From NCBI RefSeq assembly GCF_963681195.1, contig NZ_OY808998.1:1054001-1118000 (forward strand): 64,000 nt of DNA, written 5' to 3'. Shown in pieces: positions 26,136-35,122 of the stretch. The stretch is from Vibrio sp. 16 (GTDB lineage Bacteria; Pseudomonadota; Gammaproteobacteria; Enterobacterales; Vibrionaceae). The notes under the pieces are model-generated. The model ran no database searches and was not told where the DNA came from. It was given only the letters and a program-made list of their open reading frames with translations. The position numbers and the translations under genes were made by a program. Positions within the stretch are counted from its first letter, which is position 1; each line of letters opens with the position of its first letter.

Positions 26136-29100
26136 TCACGACATCTTCGCTATCGTGATCTCTTTGCTCAAGATGTTAAAGCTCACTCGATAGGAGCCCG
26201 TCTCTTTTGGCGTGAAGCTAATATTGCCGTCACCGCCAATTGGCAGGGAGTTTGTTGCAGGGATAACATCGGCAGCGCCATGTTCACACTCTCCCCAACC
26301 TCCACAGGTAAACTTAAACTCGACGGTTTCACCGCTTGGCAATTCACTCGTTTCAAACGTGACGGTATTATTGTCACCTGACACCATCATCTGAGCACCA
26401 TCATGGCCCCAACCACCCGAGATGCTGCCAGGAATGTACCAATTTCTACCTTCGTAACTTTCGACCAATTTAGCATCCAAGACAACTGGCTTCTCAGGGT
26501 CGGACGCATCGAGCGTGAGTTCATACATGCCGAGTTCGGTGAAGGTGGCAACGCAGTTGTCTGCCCCCGATGCACCACAGCCCCAAGCCGTATCCCAATT
26601 GCCTGCTGTAAATTTGTATTCACTCGATTCAGATAAACCGACTCGCGCTGTATACAGTCCTTGATTAGCGTAGGTCGCTTTGGTGATATGGCTCCAGCCG
26701 TTAAATGCGCCCGCCACATGCACCGCTTTAAACGGAGGCAAATCATCGGATTTTTCGCTGACAGGTAAACCCAATCCACGTACGTCACCACGAGGTTGAA
26801 TGAATACCGCGACTGACCAAGAAGGTACATTAAACTGGCCATCAGCAAAGGTCGCGCCGTTTGCAATCCCAATTGAATCTTGAGCAAGCTCGAAGCCAGC
26901 CAGATCAATTTTCTTGCTTTGATGATCGAAGAAGTCCCCAATCGTTTGATTGTCAGGGCTGGCATTGATCACCACAACCACGGCATCGAGTTTTTCATCA
27001 AGATCGGTCGATTGCGTTGAGCCATTGTCGATGGTCATGACGATCAATCCCGGTGTTTGATCTTTACCCGTGTTTCGGAAATCAACGCGATTAAGGATCT
27101 CTTGTGCGCTTGGAAGCGTCATCAATGGCGTTGATGTTCTGAGTTTGAGCATTGCCTTGTAGTTTTCAAACATGGTGTCGATGTTTGACGGCGTTGCTTG
27201 AGAGTGAACATCTGAAGTTGCACGCTCGATCTGCTCGTAGTTACTCAGATCTTTGTCTTTTGTTGGTAGTCCCTTGTCCCAGTTTTGCGCTTGGCGTGTG
27301 AAGTCCACGACGTTGTACCAATCACCATAATCATAGGAGTCGCGCTGCATCGATTTAGAACGCAGCAGTTCACCGCCCATGTGATTAAATGGCATCGCTT
27401 GACCTAGCAGAACCGTAGCAATGCCCACGGTTTGCATTTTGGTGCGCTCCGCTGAGGCGGCTTCTTGCGGAGCCTTGTACATGTTGATGTCCCAAAACGT
27501 TTGGTTGTCATGCTTTGACACGTAGTTTTGGATTTCCCAAGGTTGTTCTGCATACCCAGCCGCTTGACCGTTGTAATCGACATCCTTGCCCAAGATGGTT
27601 GTGCCGGTGTGGTCAATCATCTTGAACTGTTTGAGGTTGCCAGCCATACCAAGACGAGTCAGATCGATTTGCTCAAGTGCGCGCGTCATTTCCGCTTCAC
27701 TCACTGAACCATCAGACTGCTTGTTCATTTCGTTAGGCTGAACGCCTGCACCTGTGGCAAAACCTTGCGTTTTACGCAGTGCGTCACCGCTGTCGAATGG
27801 GCTACCGCCGCGTACTGCATCACGTAGACGATCGGAAAATGATCCAATGCCTGTGCCGCCAAGGTTTGGCTGTGTGGCTTGAACAAAACGTTTGTTGTTT
27901 TGCACTTCGCCAAAGTTCCAGCCCTCACCATAGAAGTACACTTCTGGGTTTGCTTCACGCGCGGCACTCAAGGTACCTTGAATTTGCGCCAGTGGGTGGT
28001 GGCCCATCAGATCCCAGCGGAATGCGTCAATTTTGTACGCCTCTACCCAGGTTTTGACTGAGTCATCGATCAACTTGGCGAACATCGCGTGCTCTGGCGC
28101 TGTGTTTTCACAACAGGTTGATGTTTCAACATTGCCTGTATCTGGGCTTAGACGGTGATAGTAGAGCGGAACCACTTTATCAAGAACCGATTTATCGTTT
28201 AGTCCTGATGCGTTTGTATGGTTGTACACCACGTCGACCACGACATTCATACCAATGTCTTGCTTAACCGATTGCACCATCTGACGGAATTCGAGAATGC
28301 GTTGGCTGCCTTCGGCATCAGTCGCGTATGAACCTTCTGGAACGGTGTAGTGGAACGGGTCGTAGCCCCAGTTGTAACTGTCGACGGAGCGCACATAGTC
28401 GTTCAGCCTTTGCACCACTGGGTTTTGTAGTCTGTCATCGGGCAAGATGGTCTCGAACACCTCTGCGATGGTTTGGTCACCCGAGCAGTATTGGCTGAAC
28501 TCTGCGTCACTTTTCACTGCGGTATTGAGGTCACACAGCTTACTAAATGGCTGATCAATGTTGGCGACTTTATCTGGGTCTTCATTGATGGTGGCAATGT
28601 CAAACACTGGCATCAAATGAAGGTGTGTCATGCCCGCTTCACTGAGCTCTTTGAGGTGGTTCACAGGCGCGGTGCCATTTTCAGTGAAGGCCAGATATTT
28701 ACCGCGGTGATTCGGCTCGGTACTGTTATCAAGAGCTGAAAAATCACGAACATGAGATTCGTAAATCACCATATCGGATAAGCTGCCGTCACTTTCAAGC
28801 TGAGAGTGAGGTGCCGATAGGGCGTCCCAACCCGCTGGTTTTAGCGTGTCGTCATCAAGGTCGATCGCTTGGCTGTAAATGGAATTCATCGACAAGCTGA
28901 CCGAGTATGGGTCAGTCACTTCATATTCCGCGGCTTTTTGTCCTCTTGGCTGGAACACTTTCATCGCATAACGGTAGAATTTGCCATCCACCGTCTCTTT
29001 ATCGAGTTCTACGCTCCAACTGCCCGATTCGCTATCTTCTTGCAGTTCATGGGTGCCCGCGACCGATTTGTCTGCGTTATACACCACGAGTTTGACTTCT

Positions 29101-30494
29101 TGAGCGGTTGGTGCCCAAAGACGGAACGTGACGCCGTTGTCGCCATAGATTGGACCATACTCAAGCTCTGTCGCTTCTTCGGCGAAAATAGCATCCAACG
29201 CGCCAGCGTATTGCACCGCGGTTGAGGCACGAAGCTCACCAAAGTTCTCACCTTGAACATCATTTGAAGCAATGGCAATAAGGCTTGATTTAAGCAGCTC
29301 GTTCAACGCCACGTTAGGCAGCTCAAATGCTGGATAGTCAGCTAAATGTGGGAATTTCGACTTTTGTGCGTCATTCAGTTTGGTGGCTTTGAGTTTAAGT
29401 GACGAGCCACTTACAACGCCATCTTGTCCTACGTGATATTGACCATCTTCTGAGAACATCAACTGAACCAAGTCGGCATTGTTTGCTGCTTTCCAAACCA
29501 AGGTTTCGTCATCAAGCAAAATGGCGCCAATGGTGTCGATGGTAAACTCGCTAGATGGGCCATCAGTGGTGTAGGCTTCAAGTCGGCTGGCGTAGGCGCG
29601 CGTTTTTCCTGGCATATAGGTTGCGCTTGGGTTGTCTGCCTTACCTGAAATATCGACTTTTAAGTCAGCGTTGATCACCTTGTCTTTGTTGCTATTGCGG
29701 ATGATGACGTTGAAACACTGCGTCGCATCCTCTGTGACAGGAATGTACCAGACTGGGCCAAACTCATCGGCATCATTTGGGGTGATGGTGACATCGTCCC
29801 AGCCATCGTTAAATCCATCTGGATCGCCCGCATTACAATCGGCGTTGTTCCAAAGGTGAAGGTTGAATTTACCATAGCCTAACTTATCTGCGCCTTCTTC
29901 TTTGTAATCTCCAAGTGGGTCATAAAACTGAATGGCAAAGTGGCCACTTGGTGGATTGGCTAGCTCAGTTGGCGACTCGACTTGTTTCAGTTTTACATCT
30001 GTGCCTGATTGATCGAAACCAATTGAGGTAAGGTAAGTGTCGGTGCGAGAGCCTTGGATCACTTCACCTTTTGTTGTTACTCCTAAGCTGCTGCCGCTGG
30101 TGGCATCTAAAGTAACGCTCGCCAGTGTTTCTTCCCCTTTGGCAATCGTACACGCGCCAAGAGTGCTGGATTTCGGCAGTACCCAGTATGGGCCAAATTT
30201 GTCGCTGCCTTTTGCGCTGTACTCATCGTCGCCGCAGGTAAGCAGCCAGTTTACGCCAAGTGACAGAGAGCGCGCGCTGTTGCTCGTTGTTTCTGCAATG
30301 TAACTGACCATGATTTCATCAGCCGCAACGGTAGGTTCTGTTGGCATATCGCTTGGCGAGATCACGACTTTGTTGTCGCGAATTTCGGTTACTGGTTTGG
30401 TGTCGGAGCTGTTGTCATTACAGGCCATTAGCACGCTGGCCGACAAGATAGGTATCAGCGCTTTGGCAAGCGGAGATAATTTAAGAGTGTTCAT
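26136..30494 (-). CDS. pulA: Pullulanase-type lipoprotein (GH13), multidomain
   Basis: A 1452-residue surface or periplasmic enzyme that cuts alpha-1,6 links of pullulan and starch. The signal ends in a lipobox (ASVLMAC at about residue 25). Then come PUD/CBM41-like starch-binding modules (FAIQFYDPLGDYKEEGADK, with LHLWNNADCNAGDPDG), a CBM48-like domain (DNGVTFRLWAPTAQEVKLVV), and the GH13 barrel: VVVDVVYNHTNASG, nucleophile in DAFRWDLMGHHP (about 826), acid in YFYGEGWNFG (about 856) and SKHDNQTFWD (about 996). Two extra beta-rich modules close the protein (AGAFNGWSHI... and GSISGGWGHDGAQM...). ATG 30494 is preferred over one five codons upstream. MalT boxes lie upstream. Confidence 0.9.
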   Translation of the reverse strand: MNTLKLSPLAKALIPILSASVLMACNDNSSDTKPVTEIRDNKVVISPSDMPTEPTVAADEIMVSYIAETTSNSARSLSLGVNWLLTCGDDEYSAKGSDKFGPYWVLPKSSTLGACTIAKGEETLASVTLDATSGSSLGVTTKGEVIQGSRTDTYLTSIGFDQSGTDVKLKQVESPTELANPPSGHFAIQFYDPLGDYKEEGADKLGYGKFNLHLWNNADCNAGDPDGFNDGWDDVTITPNDADEFGPVWYIPVTEDATQCFNVIIRNSNKDKVINADLKVDISGKADNPSATYMPGKTRAYASRLEAYTTDGPSSEFTIDTIGAILLDDETLVWKAANNADLVQLMFSEDGQYHVGQDGVVSGSSLKLKATKLNDAQKSKFPHLADYPAFELPNVALNELLKSSLIAIASNDVQGENFGELRASTAVQYAGALDAIFAEEATELEYGPIYGDNGVTFRLWAPTAQEVKLVVYNADKSVAGTHELQEDSESGSWSVELDKETVDGKFYRYAMKVFQPRGQKAAEYEVTDPYSVSLSMNSIYSQAIDLDDDTLKPAGWDALSAPHSQLESDGSLSDMVIYESHVRDFSALDNSTEPNHRGKYLAFTENGTAPVNHLKELSEAGMTHLHLMPVFDIATINEDPDKVANIDQPFSKLCDLNTAVKSDAEFSQYCSGDQTIAEVFETILPDDRLQNPVVQRLNDYVRSVDSYNWGYDPFHYTVPEGSYATDAEGSQRILEFRQMVQSVKQDIGMNVVVDVVYNHTNASGLNDKSVLDKVVPLYYHRLSPDTGNVETSTCCENTAPEHAMFAKLIDDSVKTWVEAYKIDAFRWDLMGHHPLAQIQGTLSAAREANPEVYFYGEGWNFGEVQNNKRFVQATQPNLGGTGIGSFSDRLRDAVRGGSPFDSGDALRKTQGFATGAGVQPNEMNKQSDGSVSEAEMTRALEQIDLTRLGMAGNLKQFKMIDHTGTTILGKDVDYNGQAAGYAEQPWEIQNYVSKHDNQTFWDINMYKAPQEAASAERTKMQTVGIATVLLGQAMPFNHMGGELLRSKSMQRDSYDYGDWYNVVDFTRQAQNWDKGLPTKDKDLSNYEQIERATSDVHSQATPSNIDTMFENYKAMLKLRTSTPLMTLPSAQEILNRVDFRNTGKDQTPGLIVMTIDNGSTQSTDLDEKLDAVVVVINASPDNQTIGDFFDHQSKKIDLAGFELAQDSIGIANGATFADGQFNVPSWSVAVFIQPRGDVRGLGLPVSEKSDDLPPFKAVHVAGAFNGWSHITKATYANQGLYTARVGLSESSEYKFTAGNWDTAWGCGASGADNCVATFTELGMYELTLDASDPEKPVVLDAKLVESYEGRNWYIPGSISGGWGHDGAQMMVSGDNNTVTFETSELPSGETVEFKFTCGGWGECEHGAADVIPATNSLPIGGDGNISFTPKETGSYRVSFNILSKEITIAKMS

Positions 30495-30682
30495 TATTTT
30501 TGTTTCCATACGTAGGTTATTGGACGCAGAAAATCATAGAGTTAGCAAAAGTCAGCACGCTGTGAGTTGAATAATTAAAGTTAATTTTGCTCGATAAATA
30601 ATTGATGGTTTAAATGAAAGTCACGTTGTGTAGGGGAATTTTTGTATGACACAGTGTGCTTGGTCACGTTGAACTAAGCGGT

Positions 30683-30724
30683 GGATGAGAAGCTGAGGAG
30701 GAGCTCGGTCGCGAAAGGATGAGG
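30683..30724 (-). promoter_or_regulatory. MalT boxes before pulA
   Basis: GGATGA at 30683-30688, GGAGGA at 30697-30702 and GGATGAGG at 30717-30724. Relative to pulA they face the same way as the boxes do relative to lamB. The last is eight bases of the E. coli consensus GGGGATGAGG. They lie about 190-230 bases before the pulA start. The rest of the 30495-30954 gap is AT-rich leader and the small open frame described next. Confidence 0.7.
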
Positions 30725-30732
30725 CTCTCAGC

Positions 30733-30924
30733 CTAAAATGTGTGACCGAGTAGGTCTAAAATCATGTGGATAATTCTAGCGGTAAAAAATGCATGAGCCG
30801 AGGCCACGTTGATGTTGGTTTTGACTAGGATTTGAGCTAAGTGACGAATGAGTAAATAATGAGCATTAGATCCTGTTTTTGCTCTATCAGTCGTTTCATT
30901 GCACCGAGATTGAATTAAAATCAT
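30733..30924 (-). CDS. Small open reading frame upstream of pulA (uncertain)
   Basis: A 63-codon frame from ATG 30924, with a moderately hydrophobic C-terminal half (YLLIRHLAQILVKTNINVAS, then RIIHMILDLLGHTF). Codon choice looks like that of nearby genes. It lies between the MalT boxes and the divergent FAH gene. I do not recognise a family and see no strong ribosome site. It could be a real small protein or a chance frame in the promoter region. Confidence 0.25.
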   Translation of the reverse strand: MILIQSRCNETTDRAKTGSNAHYLLIRHLAQILVKTNINVASAHAFFTARIIHMILDLLGHTF

Positions 30925-30954
30925 GCGCTTATGTAAACGTTCAGGGAAGACATT

Positions 30955-31569
30955 ATGTATTCGGTAAAGCTTGGCGATGAATTGATTCGTCCATCAAAAG
31001 TACTCTGTATTGGGCGCAACTATTTAGAGCATATCCATGAGTTAGACAACGCCATTCCCGACGAAATGGTGGTGTTTAATAAGCCCTCAACTTCCATAAC
31101 ATCTGTGTTGAACTCCTATCATCATGAGCGTTTGCACTACGAAGCGGAAATCTGCTTTTTGATCAAAGATGGCAAGTATCAAGCGGTTGGCCTCGGTCTT
31201 GATCTCACCAAACGTGCGTTGCAAGGACAGCTCAAGGGTAAGGGCTTACCGTGGGAGCGCGCGAAGGCGTTTGATGGTTCTGCGGTGTTCAGTCGCTTTA
31301 TACCCGTTGCAGGGCTGGAGATGGACTCGCTTGAGATAGAACTGTTTATCAACTGCGTTCGAGTACAAAAAGGCGACGTATCGCAAATGATCTATTCACC
31401 GAGAGTGATTCTCAATGAGCTTAAATCCTATACGACGCTGTGTGATGGCGATGTCGTGATGACAGGAACGCCCAAAGGAGTAGGAGAAGTCCATAGCGGA
31501 GATGTCTTTCTTGCCCGCTTGAAGTCGCGCGAATCCACTTTAATAGAGATTGAATGGGTCGCGCAGTAA
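30955..31569 (+). CDS. Fumarylacetoacetate hydrolase (FAH) family protein
   Basis: A 204-residue member of the FAH superfamily, metal-dependent hydrolases, decarboxylases or isomerases acting on 2-oxo or acylpyruvate compounds. Motifs are clear: KVLCIGRNYLEHIHEL, the metal ligands in LHYEAEICFLI (the Glu-x-Glu pair), a KAFDGSAVFSRF segment, and the C-terminal GDVVMTGTPKGVGEVHSGD. It is the short, YcgM-like form. ATG with a GGGAAGA site. Possible acylpyruvase or oxaloacetate tautomerase/decarboxylase activity; the sequence does not decide. A strong hairpin terminator follows. Confidence 0.88.
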   Translation: MYSVKLGDELIRPSKVLCIGRNYLEHIHELDNAIPDEMVVFNKPSTSITSVLNSYHHERLHYEAEICFLIKDGKYQAVGLGLDLTKRALQGQLKGKGLPWERAKAFDGSAVFSRFIPVAGLEMDSLEIELFINCVRVQKGDVSQMIYSPRVILNELKSYTTLCDGDVVMTGTPKGVGEVHSGDVFLARLKSRESTLIEIEWVAQ

Positions 31570-31612
31570 TCAATCGGACATACGGCTTTACATTCACCCA
31601 GGGTAAGGGTTT

Positions 31613-31647
31613 AACCTCTGATTGTAGACAACAATCAGAGGTTTTTT
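31613..31647 (+). terminator. Perfect hairpin and U-tract after the FAH gene, leading into a small ORF
   Basis: A perfect 13-pair stem (31613-31625 with 31631-31643, five-base loop) runs into a T-tract ending at the ATG of the 37-codon frame. The 3' arm contains AGAGG, the only ribosome-binding sequence for that ATG, so folding would hide it. Confidence 0.85.
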
Positions 31648-31761
31648 ATGGGCTGTTGTAACCAATCGCCACGCGGGGGAACGTCTCAATTGGGCTTGCT
31701 GGTTAAGGTGACGTTAATCATTGCCATCGCTCTGCTGCTTATCGCTGCTCTTTTTGGCTAG
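31648..31761 (+). CDS. 37-residue single-span membrane peptide
   Basis: ATG to TAG reads MGCCNQSPRGGTSQLGLLVK and then a 17-residue hydrophobic helix ending in Gly. The pattern (Cys-Cys near the start, Pro-Arg-Gly-Gly, one membrane span) recalls small 'MGCCNQ..' membrane proteins that I believe are conserved in vibrios and relatives. AGAGG lies seven bases before the ATG, inside the terminator stem. The stop overlaps the azlD stop through the shared palindrome CTAG. No function is known; the Cys pair might bind metal or lipid. Confidence 0.6.
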   Translation: MGCCNQSPRGGTSQLGLLVKVTLIIAIALLLIAALFG

Positions 31762-32066
31762 AGCAGTTTTAACGCTAAGAAAATCACCATACTGACAATG
31801 GTCGTCAGCAGAACGTTACCGGTTTTCCAAGCAATGATGGCAGCAATCACGGCACCGATTAAATAAGGGTTACTGTGTGAAAGCCAAAGTTCGTTTTCCG
31901 GCATAAATACGATGGGAGCCCAAATTGCGGTCAGCACGGCGGGGCTCGAGTAACTCAGTAGACGCTGCGCTTGTGGGTTTAGTCTGAGAGGCAGTTTCGG
32001 CTCCAAAAACAGGTAGCGGCTAACAAAAACCAGTAGCGTCATGGCCAAAATTGAGAGCATTACCAT
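31758..32066 (-). CDS. azlD: AzlD family branched-chain amino-acid exporter subunit
   Basis: A 102-residue protein with four membrane segments, the AzlD/YgaH type. Typical features: the N-terminal VSRYLFLEPKLPLRLNPQAQ region after the first helix, then SSPAVLTAIWAPIVF, and GAVIAAIIAWKTGNVLLTTI. It works with AzlC to export branched-chain amino acids such as valine. Its first base overlaps the last base of azlC, a coupled pair. It is convergent with the 37-residue peptide and the two share the CTAG stop. Confidence 0.88.
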   Translation of the reverse strand: MVMLSILAMTLLVFVSRYLFLEPKLPLRLNPQAQRLLSYSSPAVLTAIWAPIVFMPENELWLSHSNPYLIGAVIAAIIAWKTGNVLLTTIVSMVIFLALKLL

Positions 32067-32785
32067 TACTTGCCTCCTTTAAGTGTTTCCGCGACATACC
32101 CTGCGAGCATGCCACCAATGCTTGCGATCATGAGTCCTGACTCGACGTTTAAGTAGCTACATAAGACGGACAGCGTCAACGAAACCAATACGGCAATCAG
32201 AATAGGGGCGTTTTTAACGTTGGGGATGATGATGGCGATAAAGGTCGCAGCGACGGCAAACTCTAATCCTAACTCGTTCATCGCGGGGATATAACTGCCC
32301 GCCACAATGCCGACCAGTGTGGCAAGGTTCCAACATAAATAGAAACTCAATCCTGCCCCTAGCGCATACCATCGATTAAATTGCTTATCAGACTGTTGGC
32401 CACAAATTGCAAACAATTCATCGGTAAGCAAAAAACCTAACGCCAATCGCCATTTTAACGGCAGCGGGCTCACTTTTGAGCGCATGGATACGCTGTAAAG
32501 TAGATGGCGAGAGGTGATAAAGAAGGTCGCCAATAGCATGGTCGCGAGGGATGCCCCTGCCTTTAGCATACCTGTGGCAACAAGTTGCGCTGAGCCTGCG
32601 AACAAAATGGCTGAAAGCGCTTGGCTTTCCCACACGGTAAGTCCCGCTTCAATGGCGAACGAACCCGCCAATAGGCCCCAAGGGATGACGGCAATGCTCA
32701 AGGGAACCATTGCAAGTGTGCCTTGCATAAACAGCTTGCCATTGCTGGCTTTATCAATTGAAGTCAAACTTATACTACTCATCAT
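32066..32785 (-). CDS. azlC: AzlC family branched-chain amino-acid exporter subunit
   Basis: A 239-residue inner-membrane protein of the AzlC/YgaZ family. Markers: VIPWGLLAGSFAIEAGLTVW, ILFAGSAQLVATGML with the family's AGSAQ motif, FFITSRHLLYSVSM, and FLLTDELFAICGQQ. It pairs with AzlD in branched-chain amino-acid efflux. It sits 80 bases downstream of the AraC-type regulator and in the same direction, so it may be controlled by that regulator or read through from it. Confidence 0.9.
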   Translation of the reverse strand: MMSSISLTSIDKASNGKLFMQGTLAMVPLSIAVIPWGLLAGSFAIEAGLTVWESQALSAILFAGSAQLVATGMLKAGASLATMLLATFFITSRHLLYSVSMRSKVSPLPLKWRLALGFLLTDELFAICGQQSDKQFNRWYALGAGLSFYLCWNLATLVGIVAGSYIPAMNELGLEFAVAATFIAIIIPNVKNAPILIAVLVSLTLSVLCSYLNVESGLMIASIGGMLAGYVAETLKGGK

Positions 32786-32865
32786 TATTGGCTATCGCTT
32801 CTGCTTGTTGGAGTGAGTCATCATTACGTCACAAGCCGCGAGGATAAAATTGTACAAAATTGCGC

Positions 32866-33693
32866 TTATTTGCCGCTCACGTATTGCTTCGGAGTAACGC
32901 CTAGAGCGCGCTTAAAGTGTCGGTGAAGATGGCTTTGATCATGGAAACCACACTCTTGCGCGACATCGGAAATACGTACCCCTTGGCGCAGCAGTCGTTT
33001 CGCTACCCGCAGTCGAGATTGAATCTGATAGGCGTGCGGTGGCAAGCCGAACTCTTTTTGAAAGCTGCGCGCGAGATAGTAAGGGCTGAGCCCCGCCAGT
33101 TTAGAGAGATCTTCAAGGCTAACATCGGCTTGCGGAAAGTCATCGAGAAACTCTTTGACCAGCAGCAATTGACGTTGGCTTCGCGTTGTGGGCTCCCACA
33201 TCGCGCGAGTTTTACTGTGTTTCGCGGCCAGTTTCACCAAAGTGCCGTAGACCAAGGTTTCGCGAAGTAGGCGATTGTCTGATTGTGCCAAGGTATCGAA
33301 CACAAGCCTTAATTGCTGAGCAAGTTCAGGATCGTAGACGACAGGCTCAGGAAAGTAGGGGACAGACGACGCAGGATTGAGCCCGTCTGTCATTTGAGCA
33401 AACTGCTCTGGCAGAGGATACATCGCTTTGTATTCCCAGCCGCCCTCGGTGGCGGTTTGACCGTTGTGCACTTCATCAGCGTTGACCAAAATAATACTGT
33501 CTTGCGGCGCGATATGATTGCCGCCAGTGCGATAGAAGCGCTGCGCCCCTTTTTCAATGACACCGATGGTATAGCCTTCGTGGCTGTGGCGAGAAAAGTT
33601 CTGGTTTGTGTACTTGGCGTCTAGCAGTTCAAGGCCCCCCAGTTCACTGGCGAGCTGAAAATGAGCCGACTCTTTTCCCTTTTGCGCTGTCAT
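32866..33693 (-). CDS. AraC family transcriptional regulator
   Basis: A 275-residue regulator with an N-terminal cupin-type effector domain (RHSHEGYTIGVIEKGAQRFY, then IILVNADEVHNGQ) and a C-terminal pair of helix-turn-helix motifs (SLEDLSKLAGLSPYYLARSF and RISDVAQECGFHDQSHLHRH). It has the AraC signature FKRALGVTPKQYV. The layout, azlCD downstream and a LysE-type exporter divergent at 33902, matches regulators that sense an amino acid and switch on its efflux. The effector is unknown. Confidence 0.9.
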   Translation of the reverse strand: MTAQKGKESAHFQLASELGGLELLDAKYTNQNFSRHSHEGYTIGVIEKGAQRFYRTGGNHIAPQDSIILVNADEVHNGQTATEGGWEYKAMYPLPEQFAQMTDGLNPASSVPYFPEPVVYDPELAQQLRLVFDTLAQSDNRLLRETLVYGTLVKLAAKHSKTRAMWEPTTRSQRQLLLVKEFLDDFPQADVSLEDLSKLAGLSPYYLARSFQKEFGLPPHAYQIQSRLRVAKRLLRQGVRISDVAQECGFHDQSHLHRHFKRALGVTPKQYVSGK

Positions 33694-33901
33694 TCATCAT
33701 CCCTATTGATTGTGATGCGGACAGTTTAGCCTATCGATATTTGGAACTTTTGTACAAAATTGCTTTTTGCTTACTAAGATTAATATAACTAAGTGAATTT
33801 CATTGTGCTGAAAATGGGTAAATAAGTTATATATTTACTATGGATGGGGAGTTAATGTTGGTATAAAATTCCGCGCTTTGCTGTCTATGTAATACTAAAA
33901 A

Positions 33902-34534
33902 ATGATCGATATTTCTGTGCTGCCGGTGTATCTCACGGCTGTTGTTGCACTTTTACTGCTTCCTGGTCCCGATATGCTGTTGATTGCGAGCTCCAGTATG
34001 AGCTATGGACGCAAGGTGGGCGTATTTGCCAGCTTGGGCAATGCGACCTCGGGGATTATTCTGACCTTGTTAGCGGCCTTGGGGGTATCAGCATTAATTG
34101 CGATGAGTCCTATCGCCCTTAAGGCGCTTCACCTTTTAGGTGGCGCGTACCTACTTAAAATGGGGTGGGACTGTTTGCGTGCAAGCGCCGCAGACGCACC
34201 AGAGCTAAATGGCGAACGCACAATGGCGACCACGTTTTATCAACGCGCCTTGGTGAGTAATTTGCTCAACCCGAAGGCTTTGGTGTTCTTTGTTATGTTC
34301 CTGCCGCAGTTCGTTTCGAGCAACATCTCAGCCACATCTGGGGAGCAGATGCTTGCGTTAGGGCTGCTGCTTAACGTGCTTGGACTCGCGTTTAATTTGT
34401 TATTGGTCGCGTTAGTGGGAACGCTAGGTAAACCTCTGTTAGAAAACGCAAAGTTTCGTACCTATCAACACAAATTTATGGGCGCAATCTTTGTTCTTCT
34501 CGCCATTTGGATGTTAAGCTCATTTGCGAGCTAA
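33902..34534 (+). CDS. LysE/RhtB family exporter
   Basis: A 210-residue inner-membrane protein with six hydrophobic segments. It has the family's start VALLLLPGPDMLLIASSSMS (the LPGPD motif) and the GLGNA-like ASLGNATSGIILTLLAALGV, then YLLKMGWDCLRA and SNLLNPKALVFFVMFLPQFV. This family exports amino acids such as threonine, homoserine or lysine. It is divergent from the AraC-type gene across 208 bases, which suggests control by it. A terminator follows directly. Confidence 0.9.
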   Translation: MIDISVLPVYLTAVVALLLLPGPDMLLIASSSMSYGRKVGVFASLGNATSGIILTLLAALGVSALIAMSPIALKALHLLGGAYLLKMGWDCLRASAADAPELNGERTMATTFYQRALVSNLLNPKALVFFVMFLPQFVSSNISATSGEQMLALGLLLNVLGLAFNLLLVALVGTLGKPLLENAKFRTYQHKFMGAIFVLLAIWMLSSFAS

Positions 34535-34552
34535 CGATCAGTTATCCCTAAC

Positions 34553-34580
34553 AAAAGGTCGGCAGTTGCCGGCCTTTTTG
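34553..34580 (+). terminator. Terminator after the LysE-type gene
   Basis: An 11-pair AAAGGTCGGCA/TGCCGGCCTTT stem with one G-U pair and a very small loop, followed by TT. It lies 18 bases past the stop. Confidence 0.8.
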
Positions 34581-34601
34581 CTATCTAAAGGAAGGAATCT
34601 T

Positions 34602-35027
34602 ATGCACGTGCATTTCATGTTCAACCCACCGAAAAATATCAAAGAACGCATTTATGAAGGTTTGAAAGCGTTTAACCTAAAGCACTTTCCGGATGAGGAC
34701 ATTCAATCGTTGGCGTGCATTGCTGAAGATGAAGAAGGGCGTTTTCTCGGTGGCCTGACGGGGGAGATTTTCACCAATACGCTGTTTGTCGAGTTTTTAT
34801 GGCTCGATGACCAGCACCGCTCTGTAGGAATGGGACGTAAATTAATGGAAACTCTAGAAGAGCAAGCGAAAGCACACGGCGTGACCCATCTTTATTTAGA
34901 TACCTATACGTTTCAGGCGCCAGGCTTTTATGCCAAGTTAGGTTTTAAAGAAGTCGGGCGCTACACCGGTTTTCCGACTCCAGGGGTCGACAAGATTTTC
35001 CTTCAAAAGCAGATTGCTGTTGCATAG
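34602..35027 (+). CDS. GNAT family N-acetyltransferase
   Basis: A 141-residue acetyltransferase. The acetyl-CoA loop appears as DDQHRSVGMGRKLMETLEEQ (the R/Q-x-x-G-x-G/A pattern), and the C-terminal part as HLYLDTYTFQAPGFYAKLGF with the usual FY-K-LGF motif. LGGLTGEIFTNTLFVEFLWL forms the central strands. I chose ATG 34602 with an AAGGAAGG site; the frame farther upstream runs through the terminator. The substrate is unknown. Confidence 0.88.
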   Translation: MHVHFMFNPPKNIKERIYEGLKAFNLKHFPDEDIQSLACIAEDEEGRFLGGLTGEIFTNTLFVEFLWLDDQHRSVGMGRKLMETLEEQAKAHGVTHLYLDTYTFQAPGFYAKLGFKEVGRYTGFPTPGVDKIFLQKQIAVA

Positions 35028-35122
35028 TTGAGAGCGTATAGAGCCAAGTCGATACCATTACAATCGCTTACACTGCAACCAAGGTCGCTATGCTAATCTT
35101 CGGTGCCATCAAGGGAGGTGTC

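Noticed and set aside
26387..26965. 192-codon frame inside the pulA 3' region on the same strand
   Set aside because: It lies out of frame within the pullulanase gene, which has clear domain matches; the frame shows no recognisable domain.
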